The notes beneath the pieces were generated by a model. The model did not search any database and was not told where the DNA came from. It saw only the letters and a program-made list of their open reading frames with translations. The position numbers and the translations under genes are program-made. From NCBI GenBank assembly GCA_910574455.1, contig CAJSYZ010000007.1, positions 5,141,974 to 5,205,973 of the forward strand: DNA of 64,000 bases, written 5' to 3'. The DNA comes from Trichaptum fuscoviolaceum. Its lineage: Eukaryota; Basidiomycota; Agaricomycetes; Hymenochaetales; Trichaptaceae. Positions 38,001 through 47,735 of the stretch are shown in pieces. Position 1 is the first letter of the stretch; every line of letters begins with the position of its first letter.

Positions 38001-38742
38001 TATCAAGAAGCGTCCATTGGATTCCAAAGACCTCGACTCGTCGTACCCGAAATTCATGCCGTTCTACCTGTATGGCTCAAACGCAGAGATGCATCTCGAG
38101 CATGCTTTGCTCCTCGCTCCGAACATTCAGCTGTCCGCGGGCAAGGTGTCAGGATCCTTTGATACTCCGCTGACGGACTCGGACCTTGCGACAGGCCTCA
38201 TTGCTGTCGCGACTAACGTGCACGAGCAAGCGATGCAGCCGTTCCCGCCACTCACGACGCAGACCGTCGACTTCAACACGTTCTTCTTCCGGCCCGGAAA
38301 GCAGCTCGACGTCGTCGTGTACAAGGATCCATACGGGGCCACGTCCGGGTCCGGGCCCGAGCGGGCGATTGACCTCAAGGACCTAACGGACGTGGTGGCG
38401 AAGGGCACATTGACGGTGGACGGCGCGATCTTTGTCGACAGCAAACAGCTGAACGAGGAGGACGAGGACGATGCCGAGGAGCACCCGCTGCAGTTCACGG
38501 CGAACGGGAGGATGAAGGCGCGCACGGCGGCGTCGTGGGCGGAGAGTGCGAAGGCGCTGCGCTCGTCGTTCCGGGGTCGCGGGAAGGGGGCGCGGGCTGG
38601 ACGGGCGCGCTCTCCTGGGCACGACTCTGGGTATGGACATGCGCCGCCGAGGAGGGGGGACTTGAAGTCATCAGGTTGGGGTGGCCGGTTCGGGGCAGAT
38701 GACCATCATCCGCATTCTGGAAGAGAGCGCTTGAGTGGATAA
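35075..38742 (+). CDS. Noncanonical PLP-dependent aromatic amino acid decarboxylase with C-terminal appendage
   Basis: A group II PLP decarboxylase of about twice the usual length. Nine exons, 35075-35236, 35301-35665, 35742-35746, 35804-36148, 36218-36773, 36827-36935, 36987-37541, 37613-37893 and 37962-38742, sum to 3159 nt (1052 aa). Landmarks: FYSPRYSAHMCVDQSLPAIL, SWGHITCDGTVANLESIW, GTTEEGAVD, VVHADAAWGGYFASM (PLP-binding Asp, near 370), SITVDPHKAGYVPYPAGSLC (Schiff-base Lys, near 430) and YWAAMTDDTMEYVVVPLN. Residues from about 700 onward form a separate appendage ending in an RG-rich tail (FRGRGKGARAGRA). Mushrooms have described noncanonical aromatic amino acid decarboxylases with such an appendage, some reported as calcium-responsive; assigning tryptophan or tyrosine as substrate here is inference. 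One exon is only 5 nt. There is no psilocybin-type neighbour. Confidence 0.9.
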
Positions 38743-38796
38743 GGGTCAGACTGCGATTGAGCTTCAAGGCACACAATTATTAGGAAAGAGTCACTA

Positions 38797-39492
38797 CAGT
38801 GTATCACCGCTCCTCTGAACACCTATGTGAATAAACACATTATTAATTCTTCAACACCACATCTCCTTGAAATATTTGGATAGATCCATTGGAAATCCTG
38901 AGATACATGTTCTGCTAAAGTCTTCTGAGCTATAACCAATTTGTTAAATTAATATGAAGCAGATAAGAAAAGGAGGAATCTGTGACACTTCACCGCTCCT
39001 TTGAACGCATAGTACTGTCACGAATGTCACAGTCCAAATGAGGTAACTAAAAGAGAGCGAACACCGCCGGAAAGAGAAGGTGTGTATTATATAACCTTCA
39101 GGTGTTACCTGTTGCCTTCCCTTCAGTCAGTACACCCACTTTGTTTTTTTTCCTGTTAATTCATTTGCTTCTTTCATGTTATAAAAACTTATTTAAAAGA
39201 GACTAGAGAATGATTAATTTACAACGGTATAGCTTTTGCTTCGAGATAATGCCTCATTAAATTAAAACAAATCAGCTAAAGATATGTGATGGTTGACTTC
39301 TACTGAATTTTGGTGCATTCAAGCTCATAACTCCACAATTTCGTTGGAGAAAAAATAGACAAAATTACTTGCACATACATATTGCATGGTTTCATATGCT
39401 TGCAAATTTTCAAGGGGAGAAAATGAGTCTACAAAATGTTATTGCAGAATGTACAAGGGAACAGTGGTGTTCAGAGGAGCGGTGATACACTG
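38797..39492. mobile_element. MITE-like element, 27 bp terminal inverted repeats, TA target duplication
   Basis: CAGTGTATCACCGCTCCTCT plus gaacacc begins at 38797, and its perfect reverse complement ends at 39492. TA lies directly outside both ends (38795-38796 and 39493-39494). The 696 bp interior is AT-rich and has no coding capacity. A diverged copy of the terminal sequence (gacacttcaccgctcctttg near 38981) occurs inside, so it may be a nested or internally rearranged element. TA duplication and a CAGTG-type end point to the Tc1/mariner superfamily; no transposase is present in the window. Confidence 0.85.
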
Positions 39493-40651
39493 TACTGATT
39501 TTTCCATTGATCTTTGTTATTGCAAAAGTGAAAGCGGGCATGAACCGTGACAATTGTATGTTGTTCTGGAGTTATACATTATACATGTGAAATGAAGCGC
39601 GAATTGAAGTTAGCGGTACCGTCGCTTACGGGCGATTTGGATGTATTTTCGTTTGAGATCAGATGTGCAAAGCACGTTCGGCATTGATTGTACGACGGCA
39701 GACTCGGAAGCTGATCATCTTTGAGGCGTGAGCGCTGATCTTTGGAGTACCTGCGCAGTGTGTTATGTTTAGTTCTTCTGAGGGTGTTGACGGGATCCCG
39801 TACCTATTCTTGCACCACTTATCTCTGTGTTCAGATCCAAGGCTGCTGGTCTATGTTCTCGGAATAGCGCACTCACGGTCGGCCGAAAGTGAACAAAGAC
39901 CACCATGTATAAGAATCTGGTTCTTGCAGTCAAGGCTCGAGAACAAGGTTTGATGAATCTTCAGTGAACCGAGAGTTATTTGAGGCGCTTGATGTATACA
40001 TAGATTCAGAAGGTGTGCCATTGATAGCAGCAATGCTCGGCCAGAACCAAAGATGATGTGAGTTCATTCTGATACGAGAAGCAGTGGTTTGTGATTGACC
40101 TATGGCTAATTATTCTCGGTTTCACATGGATAGTAAGAATACTGGCATGCCTGGATGCGTACTAGATCTTTTGCTTTAAGTTCAACTTGTCCGAGTCTGA
40201 GAGGGGTCTTGAGACACTCTCATTGGGCTTCAAGCTCAAGTTGCAATAGTCAAGTGATTGCCCCCAAAGACTCCTTGCTTTGTATTTAATGCATGAGAAA
40301 GAGAAACAAGAAGATAATTTGGGCACTTGAATGCCTCGTTGCTGTTGGTGTTGTTAGGCGAACGTTCGTCATTATTGCGCTGCCGGCCTGCAATGGGGAT
40401 GGAGTTACGGCGAGGGTAAGGAAAAAGAGAGACACGGTCATCGGCAGCCTGGGTGTTCGAGTCTTCGAGACATTCCCCTTATATATCCTCCCCGGTGGCG
40501 CCCCACTGCCAGCTTCTCATTCTTTACCTCCTCGTTGCCCACTAATCTCTTCCTCGCTGTCGCCAACGACGACGAACGACGGGCAGCACGACCACGAAGC
40601 GACATTCTTGAAGGTGGTTTTGTCTGATTGACAGATCATAGACATCCCGCG
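39493..40651. other. Spacer, no gene recognised
   Basis: It lies between the MITE-like element and the second SDR gene. Short open readings (39765-39953, 40293-40631) are not protein-like. The right end near 40480-40640 is C-rich and probably the SDR promoter and leader. Confidence 0.45.
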
Positions 40652-43262
40652 ATGGTGTTCATGATGGACACACGCTCAACGTCGTCGCGTGGGCCCTCGC
40701 CGCTGCGCCCACCGGTGACGCCGTTCAAGGTCGACACCGCCGTGCAGCCCTTCGAGGGCGAGCTGCATCCTGTGTTCCACCCCGGTCGCGTCGCCGTCAT
40801 CACTGGCGCGGCGTCGGGCATCGGGCGTGCTGCTGCAGAGGAACTGGCCAAGTGCGTATTTCTGTGGTTTTTTAATTTGAATTCATGTTCTTTTCTTCAA
40901 CTTTATCTTCGTGAAGGAGGAGGAGGATGTGTTGGTGTTGGTGTCGATATATCTACTCAGATATATGCACCGAAATTCTATTTGAACTAAGACCACATTT
41001 ACTTATTGATTACCACCGCGTTCTTTCTTCGTGTTCTCGAGGAAGAATCTTCATGAGAGATGTTGGATGTTGGATGTTGGTGCTAGTAATGGTGTCGGTG
41101 TCGACATATCTATCCAGCGATATGCGCCATATTCGATTTGAGCGATCTCTTCATCTTCGTGTCGAGTTGGATGTTGGGCGTTGGTGTTGGTGTTGGTAAT
41201 TTGAGTTCATGTCTTTTCTTGATTTCTTGATTTTCGTGCCGAGTCGGATACGTGTTCACGCTGGATGTCGGTGGATGTCGGTGTTGGTTACTGTGTCTAC
41301 TCAGCTATGTGCACAGAAATTCAATCGAGCAAATATCTTCATCTATCACAGCCTATCCACTAGTTGATTACCGCCGCTTTCTTTCTTCGTGTCGTCGAGA
41401 AGGAGTCGTCTTATTGTGAGATGTTGGTGTTAGTGTTGGTGTTATCCAGCTATATGCGTCGGGTTCAGTTTGAGCAATCTCCTCATCTTCGTATTGAGTC
41501 GGATATGTGTTTGCGCTAGATGTCGGTGTTGTGTCCGTCATCTTCGTATTAGGATATTGGGCGTTGGTGTTGGTGGTTTGTGTTCATGGCCATTTTGATT
41601 TCTTCATCGTCATCTTCGTGTGGTGTTGTGTCGATATATCTACATACTCAGCAGTTATATCCACCGAAACTTCAATCGAGCGAAGATCTTCTTATAGCAC
41701 AACCTATTATTTACTCGATGATTACCGCTGAGACTGACGCTGATTGACTTCGACTAACAGGGAAGGCCTGCGCGTCGCGCTCGCAGATGTGAACGCCGAG
41801 CGGCTCGCGGAGGCCGGCGCGGCGTGCGCGAAGCTCGTCGGCGAGGCGAACGTGCTCGTCGTGCCTACCGACGTCAGCAAGCTCGAGGACGTCGAGCGCC
41901 TCCGCGACCGTGTTCTCGAGCAGTGGGGTGAGGTGAGCAGTCAGAACTTACTCGCACTCAGCTTGAGAGAGGGTGCCAGTTGTTTGCTTGAGTTTTTTGG
42001 GCTGCTGGGTCTCTACCTTCCCTTCCCTTCCCTTCCCGACTCTCGCCCTCGCTCTTATTATGAAGAAAGATCGCCGGCAGGCCCACCATTCCTTCGCCCA
42101 CAGTCTAGTGCTCTCTCAACCCCTCTCATCCACTCCCAACAACCCAATACCACACCCACCCTCATCTCCAATCCCAAAATCCCCAACCCCACCCTATCTA
42201 TCTCACCCCCAATCCCTCACTCCCACTCCTCCCACTCACACCCTATGTCTCTAGGTCGCCGTGCTGCTTAACAACGCCGGCATCGGCGGCATCAAGGGCA
42301 CGTCCTGGACCGGCCTTGATAACTGGAAGACGATCTTCGACGTTAACCTCTTTGGGTATGTTTATTCTTTTTCTTTACTTACCTTCCTTTCCTTGTCTTC
42401 TTTTCTCTTTATCTTCCTATAATACATGTTCATGCTAATGCTTTTCGCGCTTCGCAGTATACTCAATGTACAACATACGTTTGTTCCTGTAAGTTTGGCT
42501 TTCTTCTCTGTCTCGGTTGGTATACTAACTCTCATCTTTGCGATAGGTGATGAAGCACCAGGAGAATCCGTTAGTTCTCATTCATATTCTCCTGTTTCGT
42601 CTTGTCTCATCAATATCATAACCATGACCAACAGCTCGGTGATCGTCAACACGGGCTCGAAGCAAGGGATCACGAACCCGCCGGGGAACGCGGCGTACAA
42701 CGCGAGCAAGGCCGCAGTCAAGTCACTCACCGAGAACCTCGCGTTCGAGCTCCGCCAGGTCCCGAACACGAAGCTCACTGCGCATTTGTTCATGTGCGTT
42801 CCTTCTGCGTCTTCATTTAGCGTCTTTTTACTTGTTTTGGTTTTTTTACTTGTTTTGCATGCTAACAAAATACTTCTGCGTCCTTTCTTTTCCCCTGAAC
42901 TTCGTCTCTTTTTTTCTATTATTTTTGCCGTCTTCCATTACATGCTAACGAAATACACAAACCATAGACCCGGTTGGACACATACCTCCATCTCCACATC
43001 CGGGCTCACGCCCGCTTCGTCCACGCCTCCGCCCGGCGCATGGACAGCGTCGGAGACCGTACTGTACATGCTCGACAAGGTGCGCTCGGGCGCGTTCTAC
43101 ATCCTGTGCCCGGACGGCGAGACGCGGCCGGAGGTCGACCGGCTGCGCATCCTGTGGGGCGCGGGCGACCTCACGGAGGGCCGCCCGGCGCTGAGCCGCT
43201 GGCACCCGGACTGGAAGAGCCTGTTCGAGGAGTGGATGCGCGAGGGCTTGGCGGAGCTCTAG
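40652..43262 (+). CDS. Classical short-chain dehydrogenase/reductase (complete catalytic motifs)
   Basis: Seven exons, 40652-40851, 41761-41932, 42255-42355, 42458-42488, 42547-42569, 42635-42793 and 42968-43262, sum to 981 nt (326 aa). Motifs: cofactor loop VAVITGAASGIGRAAAEELA, VALADVNAERLAEAG (Asp at the end of strand 2 suggests NAD(H) preference), LLNNAGIGG, catalytic Ser in VIVNTGSKQG, catalytic YNASK in NAAYNASKAAVKSL, then IPGWTHT. A roughly 50-residue N-terminal arm precedes the Rossmann fold, and a Trp-rich tail (RWHPDWKSLFEEWMREGLAE) follows it; both are longer than in typical classical SDRs. The first intron is 909 bp, enormous for this genome, and repetitive. Exons of 31 and 23 nt are unusually short. 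Coding exons are far more GC-rich than introns. Substrate unknown. Confidence 0.9.
40852..41760. repeat. Decayed tandem repeats filling the first SDR intron
   Basis: The intron contains about three diverged copies of a roughly 300 bp unit. Shared words include tactcag followed by atatgcaccgaaattc, then attaccaccgcgttctttct and cttcgtgt, then runs of ggatgttggtgttggt. Copies of the attaccgc word lie near 41010, 41368 and 41720. No coding capacity is seen. Confidence 0.75.
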
Positions 43263-44559
43263 AGCTTCGTTGTGGAGTAGCGTGGTGTGCGTTAGTCGAA
43301 GAGTAAGCGTAGAGCATGTTTGTGCGTACGGGATGGTGGAGGGAAGGCAGGAAGGCAGGAAAAGAGAACTTTATAGAGATAAACGTGAAAGGAGGGTTGG
43401 TCGGGTGTACAATAATACGATAGTGAATGATTGCTGTCCGCAATTTGTTGGGTGGGGGAAGCATCAAAGGAATCCGGAATTTGTATAAAAAACACGATAA
43501 ACGACAGCCAAGTCGATCTAGTCCGTCAATTATATTTTCTGTATACACGTTTTTGTTTCTGTTGTGTCTGTTCGCTTGAATGATAGTGTAGTAGAGAAAT
43601 TGTCTGCACGCTATATTTGCTCGAGCCGTACGAATTGCCAAGTTGATTGAATTATATGTAATATACTTTTATGTGCAGTATATTATATCGTGAAATGCAC
43701 AGTATGAATTTTAAATACCCCCGCACGTCGCATTCCAAGCCGCATCTCCCCACTTCACTCTCCGGACCGCCTCGGTGCTTTTGACACGCCAGCGCGCACG
43801 CACCAGTCTTCGCGTCCGATGCGCAGATCGGGGACAGCGGGAGTGTGGCTTCGTTCAGAAGCAGACTAGGGTCTTGTATAAACATTAAAAAATAAATTGA
43901 GATGTAAACAAATTTGTTGTGTAAGTTTTTCTTTTTTTAAGAGGCGAGAGGAAGTAACTTGCTGGGTGCGAGGGAAGAGTGGATGAGTGGATGAGCAGAT
44001 GAAGAAATGAAGGGATAAAGGGATGAATGAATGAGGAAATAAAAAAAATGATGGGATAATGGGATAATGGGAGAACAAATGCTGGGATGATGGGATAGTA
44101 AATGACGGGATAACGGGAAAACAAATGATGGGATCAGAGAAAAGAATGAAGGAATGATGAGTGGGGAGATAATTAAATGATGTGATAATGGGATAATGGG
44201 AAAACAAATGCTGGGATAATGGGAAAACAAATACGGGAAAACAGATGATGGGATCAGAGAAAATCAGATGACGGGATGACAGGATACGGGAGAACAAATA
44301 ATGAAATGAAGGGATGACGGGATGACGGGATAAACACTGTACTAATACGTACGTGGTGACAAGGTGCGAAGCGAAGTGTTCCTGTGCGGAGGTGCACTAT
44401 TTGCGCGACGGGTTCGGGGGACCAGAGGCGGAGTACGCATCATCCCTTAATGAAGATCCGCAGTGTAGTCAATATATGTTTTATTACGTTCTCGAAGAGT
44501 TCGTTCGTGATCCGGACGAGTACAAGAGGCCCGGGGAGGAGGGAGAGGCTGTGTGCCAC
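43263..44559. other. Spacer with minisatellite
   Basis: It lies between the SDR stop and the 3' remnant of the phosphatase pseudogene. The left part (43263-43900) shows no gene; the right part is dominated by the minisatellite annotated separately. Confidence 0.5.
43976..44335. repeat. Purine-rich degenerate minisatellite
   Basis: Irregular tandem units built from gatgggataatgggaaaaca, aacaaatgctggg and atgagtggatgag words run for about 360 bp. The + strand is strongly G/A biased, with almost no C. Open readings on the minus strand here (Phe/Ile/Pro/Ser/His-rich) are an artefact of the repeat. Confidence 0.85.
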
Positions 44560-44827
44560 GTTTGTACTTGAAGAGTCCCAGTCCTGTCAATGCGACAGCG
44601 ATAGACGTGTCATGCCCGAACTCGACGTAGGTTTTCTCTGTGGATGTGCTCGTGAGTCTGTTTGTTAGTAGGTTTTAAAAATGCGGTGTTAGCTTAGTTA
44701 AGAGAAAGAGGAGAGAATGACGTGCGCACCGATTGACAATCTCGTTGACATACACCGAGCCAAGGCCGGACCCCCAGATTGTTGAGCTGTGCGTACCCGT
44801 ACCCGCCTCGCATAGCCAGATCTTGGC

Positions 44828-44860
<33 letters not shown>

Positions 44861-46151
44861 TGTAAGTGTTTTGTGATGTTAGATTGCATATACCCGGCAA
44901 AAGGAGGGAAAATAAGGACCCGGAGATACTCACGCGTATTCGATGTTCAGGAACTCCTGTTGCTCGAGGACATTACACCACGTCGTATTTCCGTATGCAG
45001 AGAGCTCGAATGCGCAGGCATAGAATACTCCGTTGATCTAGCAGAACGAAGAATATAAAACCCGTAGTCAGCCCATGGCTAGACATCTGTACATACCTCA
45101 TCAAGGCTAGGGGCTTGAGGATACCGTTGATACGCTTCTGGATGGGCGGGAGGTATACGGCCTCCCATTCGGCGATCGAAGCGAGGCTGACATTGAACGT
45201 CCAGTTGGGGCATGTATCGAACGGAGTCACTGGGACCAAAGGTATCAGTCACAATGTGCAGTATTAGCTTTCAATTCAGAGGTACGGATCGATTGGCGGA
45301 GAGTGAATGAGGGTGGGTGAGAGGGTGAGAAAAGGATGAGTGAATAGGGAGAGAGGAGGAAACGAACGTGTTGACAGAGGCATGTTGTCCTCTGCGATGA
45401 TGGAGACGTCCGACAGACCGTCTTCGTAACGCCCGAACATGCCCGCGCGGAACCACTGGGCAGATTCGATGACCTGCTCTCGTAATCCACCTCGTAAGTT
45501 CAGAAGAGAGACCATGGTTGAGAAAGCACATACCCTGTCGGAATTACTTGCTAGGATGTGCTCGAACGGCAAGCTGGGATAGGCGAGGCGGAATCTATTT
45601 CGAATAGACATTATTAGTGCAGCAAATCAGGAGAAGAGGGGGACGATGAAGCCCACTTGACACCATCGTCAAAATTCTGTCCCCGCCCTGCGGCTGTGAG
45701 ATTGTTCTTCGTCCCAAGGGTGTTAATCCACCTATTCTCGCCTTGGATGTGCTTCCACTCCGGCGGCAGGGTGAGTGCGTCGACCTGCTGCGCAGTCGCA
45801 GGGTCGTTCAACTTCGATGAGAGCGCCGCGATATACACGTACTAGTAGTCTGTCGACCCGGGGAGCCGCGAGTCGTGTCGATGGAGCCACACATAATAAT
45901 GATACGAATTGACAGATGTAAGAGGAATAGGATCTCGCTCAGGCGTCGAAGAAGGAGAGTTTCACCACTTGGACTTGTGACATGGAACAGTTGCTCGGCA
46001 TGCCCAAGCTGCCGCCGTCGGCCAGACCGAAAGACGGCGTGAATGGCGGGGAGATGCGTCCCAGGTGTTCCTTGAAGTCGAATGCACCTGCCCGAGCGCT
46101 CGCCGAAAGGAGGACAGGCAAGATAGAGAGGAGGGAAAGCGACGGGAGCAT
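44560..46151 (-). pseudogene. Decayed histidine acid phosphatase (phytase/MINPP-like)
   Basis: The sequence order is that of a secreted fungal histidine acid phosphatase. A signal peptide (MLPSLSLLSILPVLLSASAR, from the ATG at 46149-46151) is followed by the N-terminal region ending NCSMSQVQV, then LHRHDSRLPG where RHGxRxP is expected. Next come YVYIAALSSKLND, INTLGTKNNLTAAGRGQNF, FRLAYPSLPFEHILASNSDR, VIESAQWFRAGMFG, PFDTCPNWTFNVSLASIAEW, VYLPPIQKRINGILKP, INGVFYACAFELS, GYGYAQLNNLG / GSGLGSVYVNEIVN, and finally EFGHDTSIAVALTGLGLFK, carrying the HD acid/base motif. Lesions: the acceptor before the RHG exon is GG (45887-45888), Gly to Asp in RHG (45872-45874), an in-frame TAG (45842-45844), and one extra G in a G5 run (C5 at 44771-44775). 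The usual C-terminal third is absent. Sequencing error could explain single lesions but hardly all. Confidence 0.75.
44829..44858. repeat. GA microsatellite
   Basis: About 30 bp of alternating AG. On the minus strand it forms the CT-rich tract just before the acceptor of the GYGYAQ exon of the phosphatase pseudogene. Confidence 0.85.
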
Positions 46152-47735
46152 TTTGAGACCTCAGCCAATAGAAAACTCCGTTTCCGATGTACATCAGGAT
46201 ATCAAGCGAGCACCGGTGACAGTGAACGAGAGGGAAGGAGTCCTTCTCTGGAGACAAACTGTTATCTACGAGCCCATAGCCTTTATACGACGAAATGAAC
46301 TGTCTTGTTGCATTCGTTGCCAGAGAGGTCCCAAGCCCGAGAGTAGACCACAGTGGAATAAATATGAAATTTCGGGTGTTCGAGTCCATATGATCTTCGG
46401 TACTGACCTTCAAGGGGGTATTTGTTTATAATCGGATTATCCCTGAGCTTCGTCCAGCTCTCAAGGAAAGCTAAGACCGCGATCCCTGTATGTATATCAC
46501 ATTTCGGAAGGAAATGGATAATTGGCTTGAGCAAGGGAGGGTAGTACGAAGATTGCGCCGATCTTATTCGGTACGAAAAAGGACAGGTGATCAGAGCTGA
46601 CAACAAGTTCGTTCTGCGTCGAAAAGTCGACCTCATCACTGTGACGATGCACCCCGAGAACATGAAGCCCGAGAACACGTTTTCAAATCAATTTTGATAG
46701 TTTGCGACGATTTCATAAATCACTAGACCAAACTATATGAATAAAGTGTTAGTGGCATGTTAGACGTTCATTCTAAACCACTGACTAGTTAACAAATCAT
46801 GCAACTTGTACTTAACAACTTCGCCATGATCTTTTTGTAAAAGTAGTGGTGGTCGATCGAAAAAGAAAAACTATGAAGTCAAGTCAACTTGAAGTCGTTT
46901 AGCTTAGTCAGCATTTTACATTCACTTCATAGCGATAAAAAAACCAGCTGACTTTCCTTCTAACACTGTAAGATCTTTCTACTGAAAGAGCCCATCAGAG
47001 CTGAGTTGAGGTGTCTAGGAGTAGGGATGCTTGGCACCCTGAAGCTTGAAATTCGTATCACCTAGTAAGACGAATATCCGTCGCGGCATGGGACCCTGAC
47101 CTCGTTAAATGACATTCATCGGCTTCAGGTAAGAGAGAAGGAATTATATATAATATATACGTAGGACATTCTGAAACATGCGTATGTGGTTATGTACACA
47201 TAGGACACAGAAGAGAGAGGGGGGAAAAGAGAAAAAAGCACACATTTTGGGAGCGTAGAGCGTACGCAGTGATGTTTCATGCGGTCCACATTGCATTAGC
47301 TCGACGCCAGATAGCAACAATACAGCGTGGGGGGTTATCGGTGTCCATTGGAGACAGAAGCAGTTTGGCTCGAATAGATGAGATGTTTGGTATGCAGAGT
47401 AGAAAAAAAGAAACAAAAAACAAAACGAACGAATAATAGTGCAGGCTCGCCCCCTTCTCGCAGGAAAGCGAACTTACAGAAGAACGTTTTTGTTATCCAT
47501 GAACTGAACCGCCCCGCGTCCATAAAATACCCACTCGAGATCTTCGAATTCGAGTTGTTGAATTTTGATAAAAATCCATGTTCCATCCACCTCCTGGGCC
47601 TGTACAGACAGATATTCCGTTTATTTATATGAATCTCGCGTCTTGTCGAGAAACACTCCGAAGGGACGTGAGGAGACCGACTATTCCTTCCAGCGGCCCA
47701 AAACACGTCCCTTCCCTTGTCGTCGTGCGACGAGC
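46152..47735. other. Spacer upstream of the phosphatase pseudogene and downstream of VTS1
   Basis: No gene recognised. Open readings at 45982-46431 (plus) and 46283-46678 (minus) are not protein-like. The section near 47100-47735 probably holds the VTS1 3' untranslated region. Confidence 0.45.

Noticed and set aside
43866..44297. Phe/Ile/Pro-rich minus-strand proteins
   Set aside because: They are translations of the minisatellite, open only because the repeat lacks stop codons in those frames.
44353..44571. Cys-rich 72-codon + strand reading
   Set aside because: It lies just beyond the 3' remnant of the phosphatase pseudogene, starts at a non-ATG codon and shows no splice context of its own.
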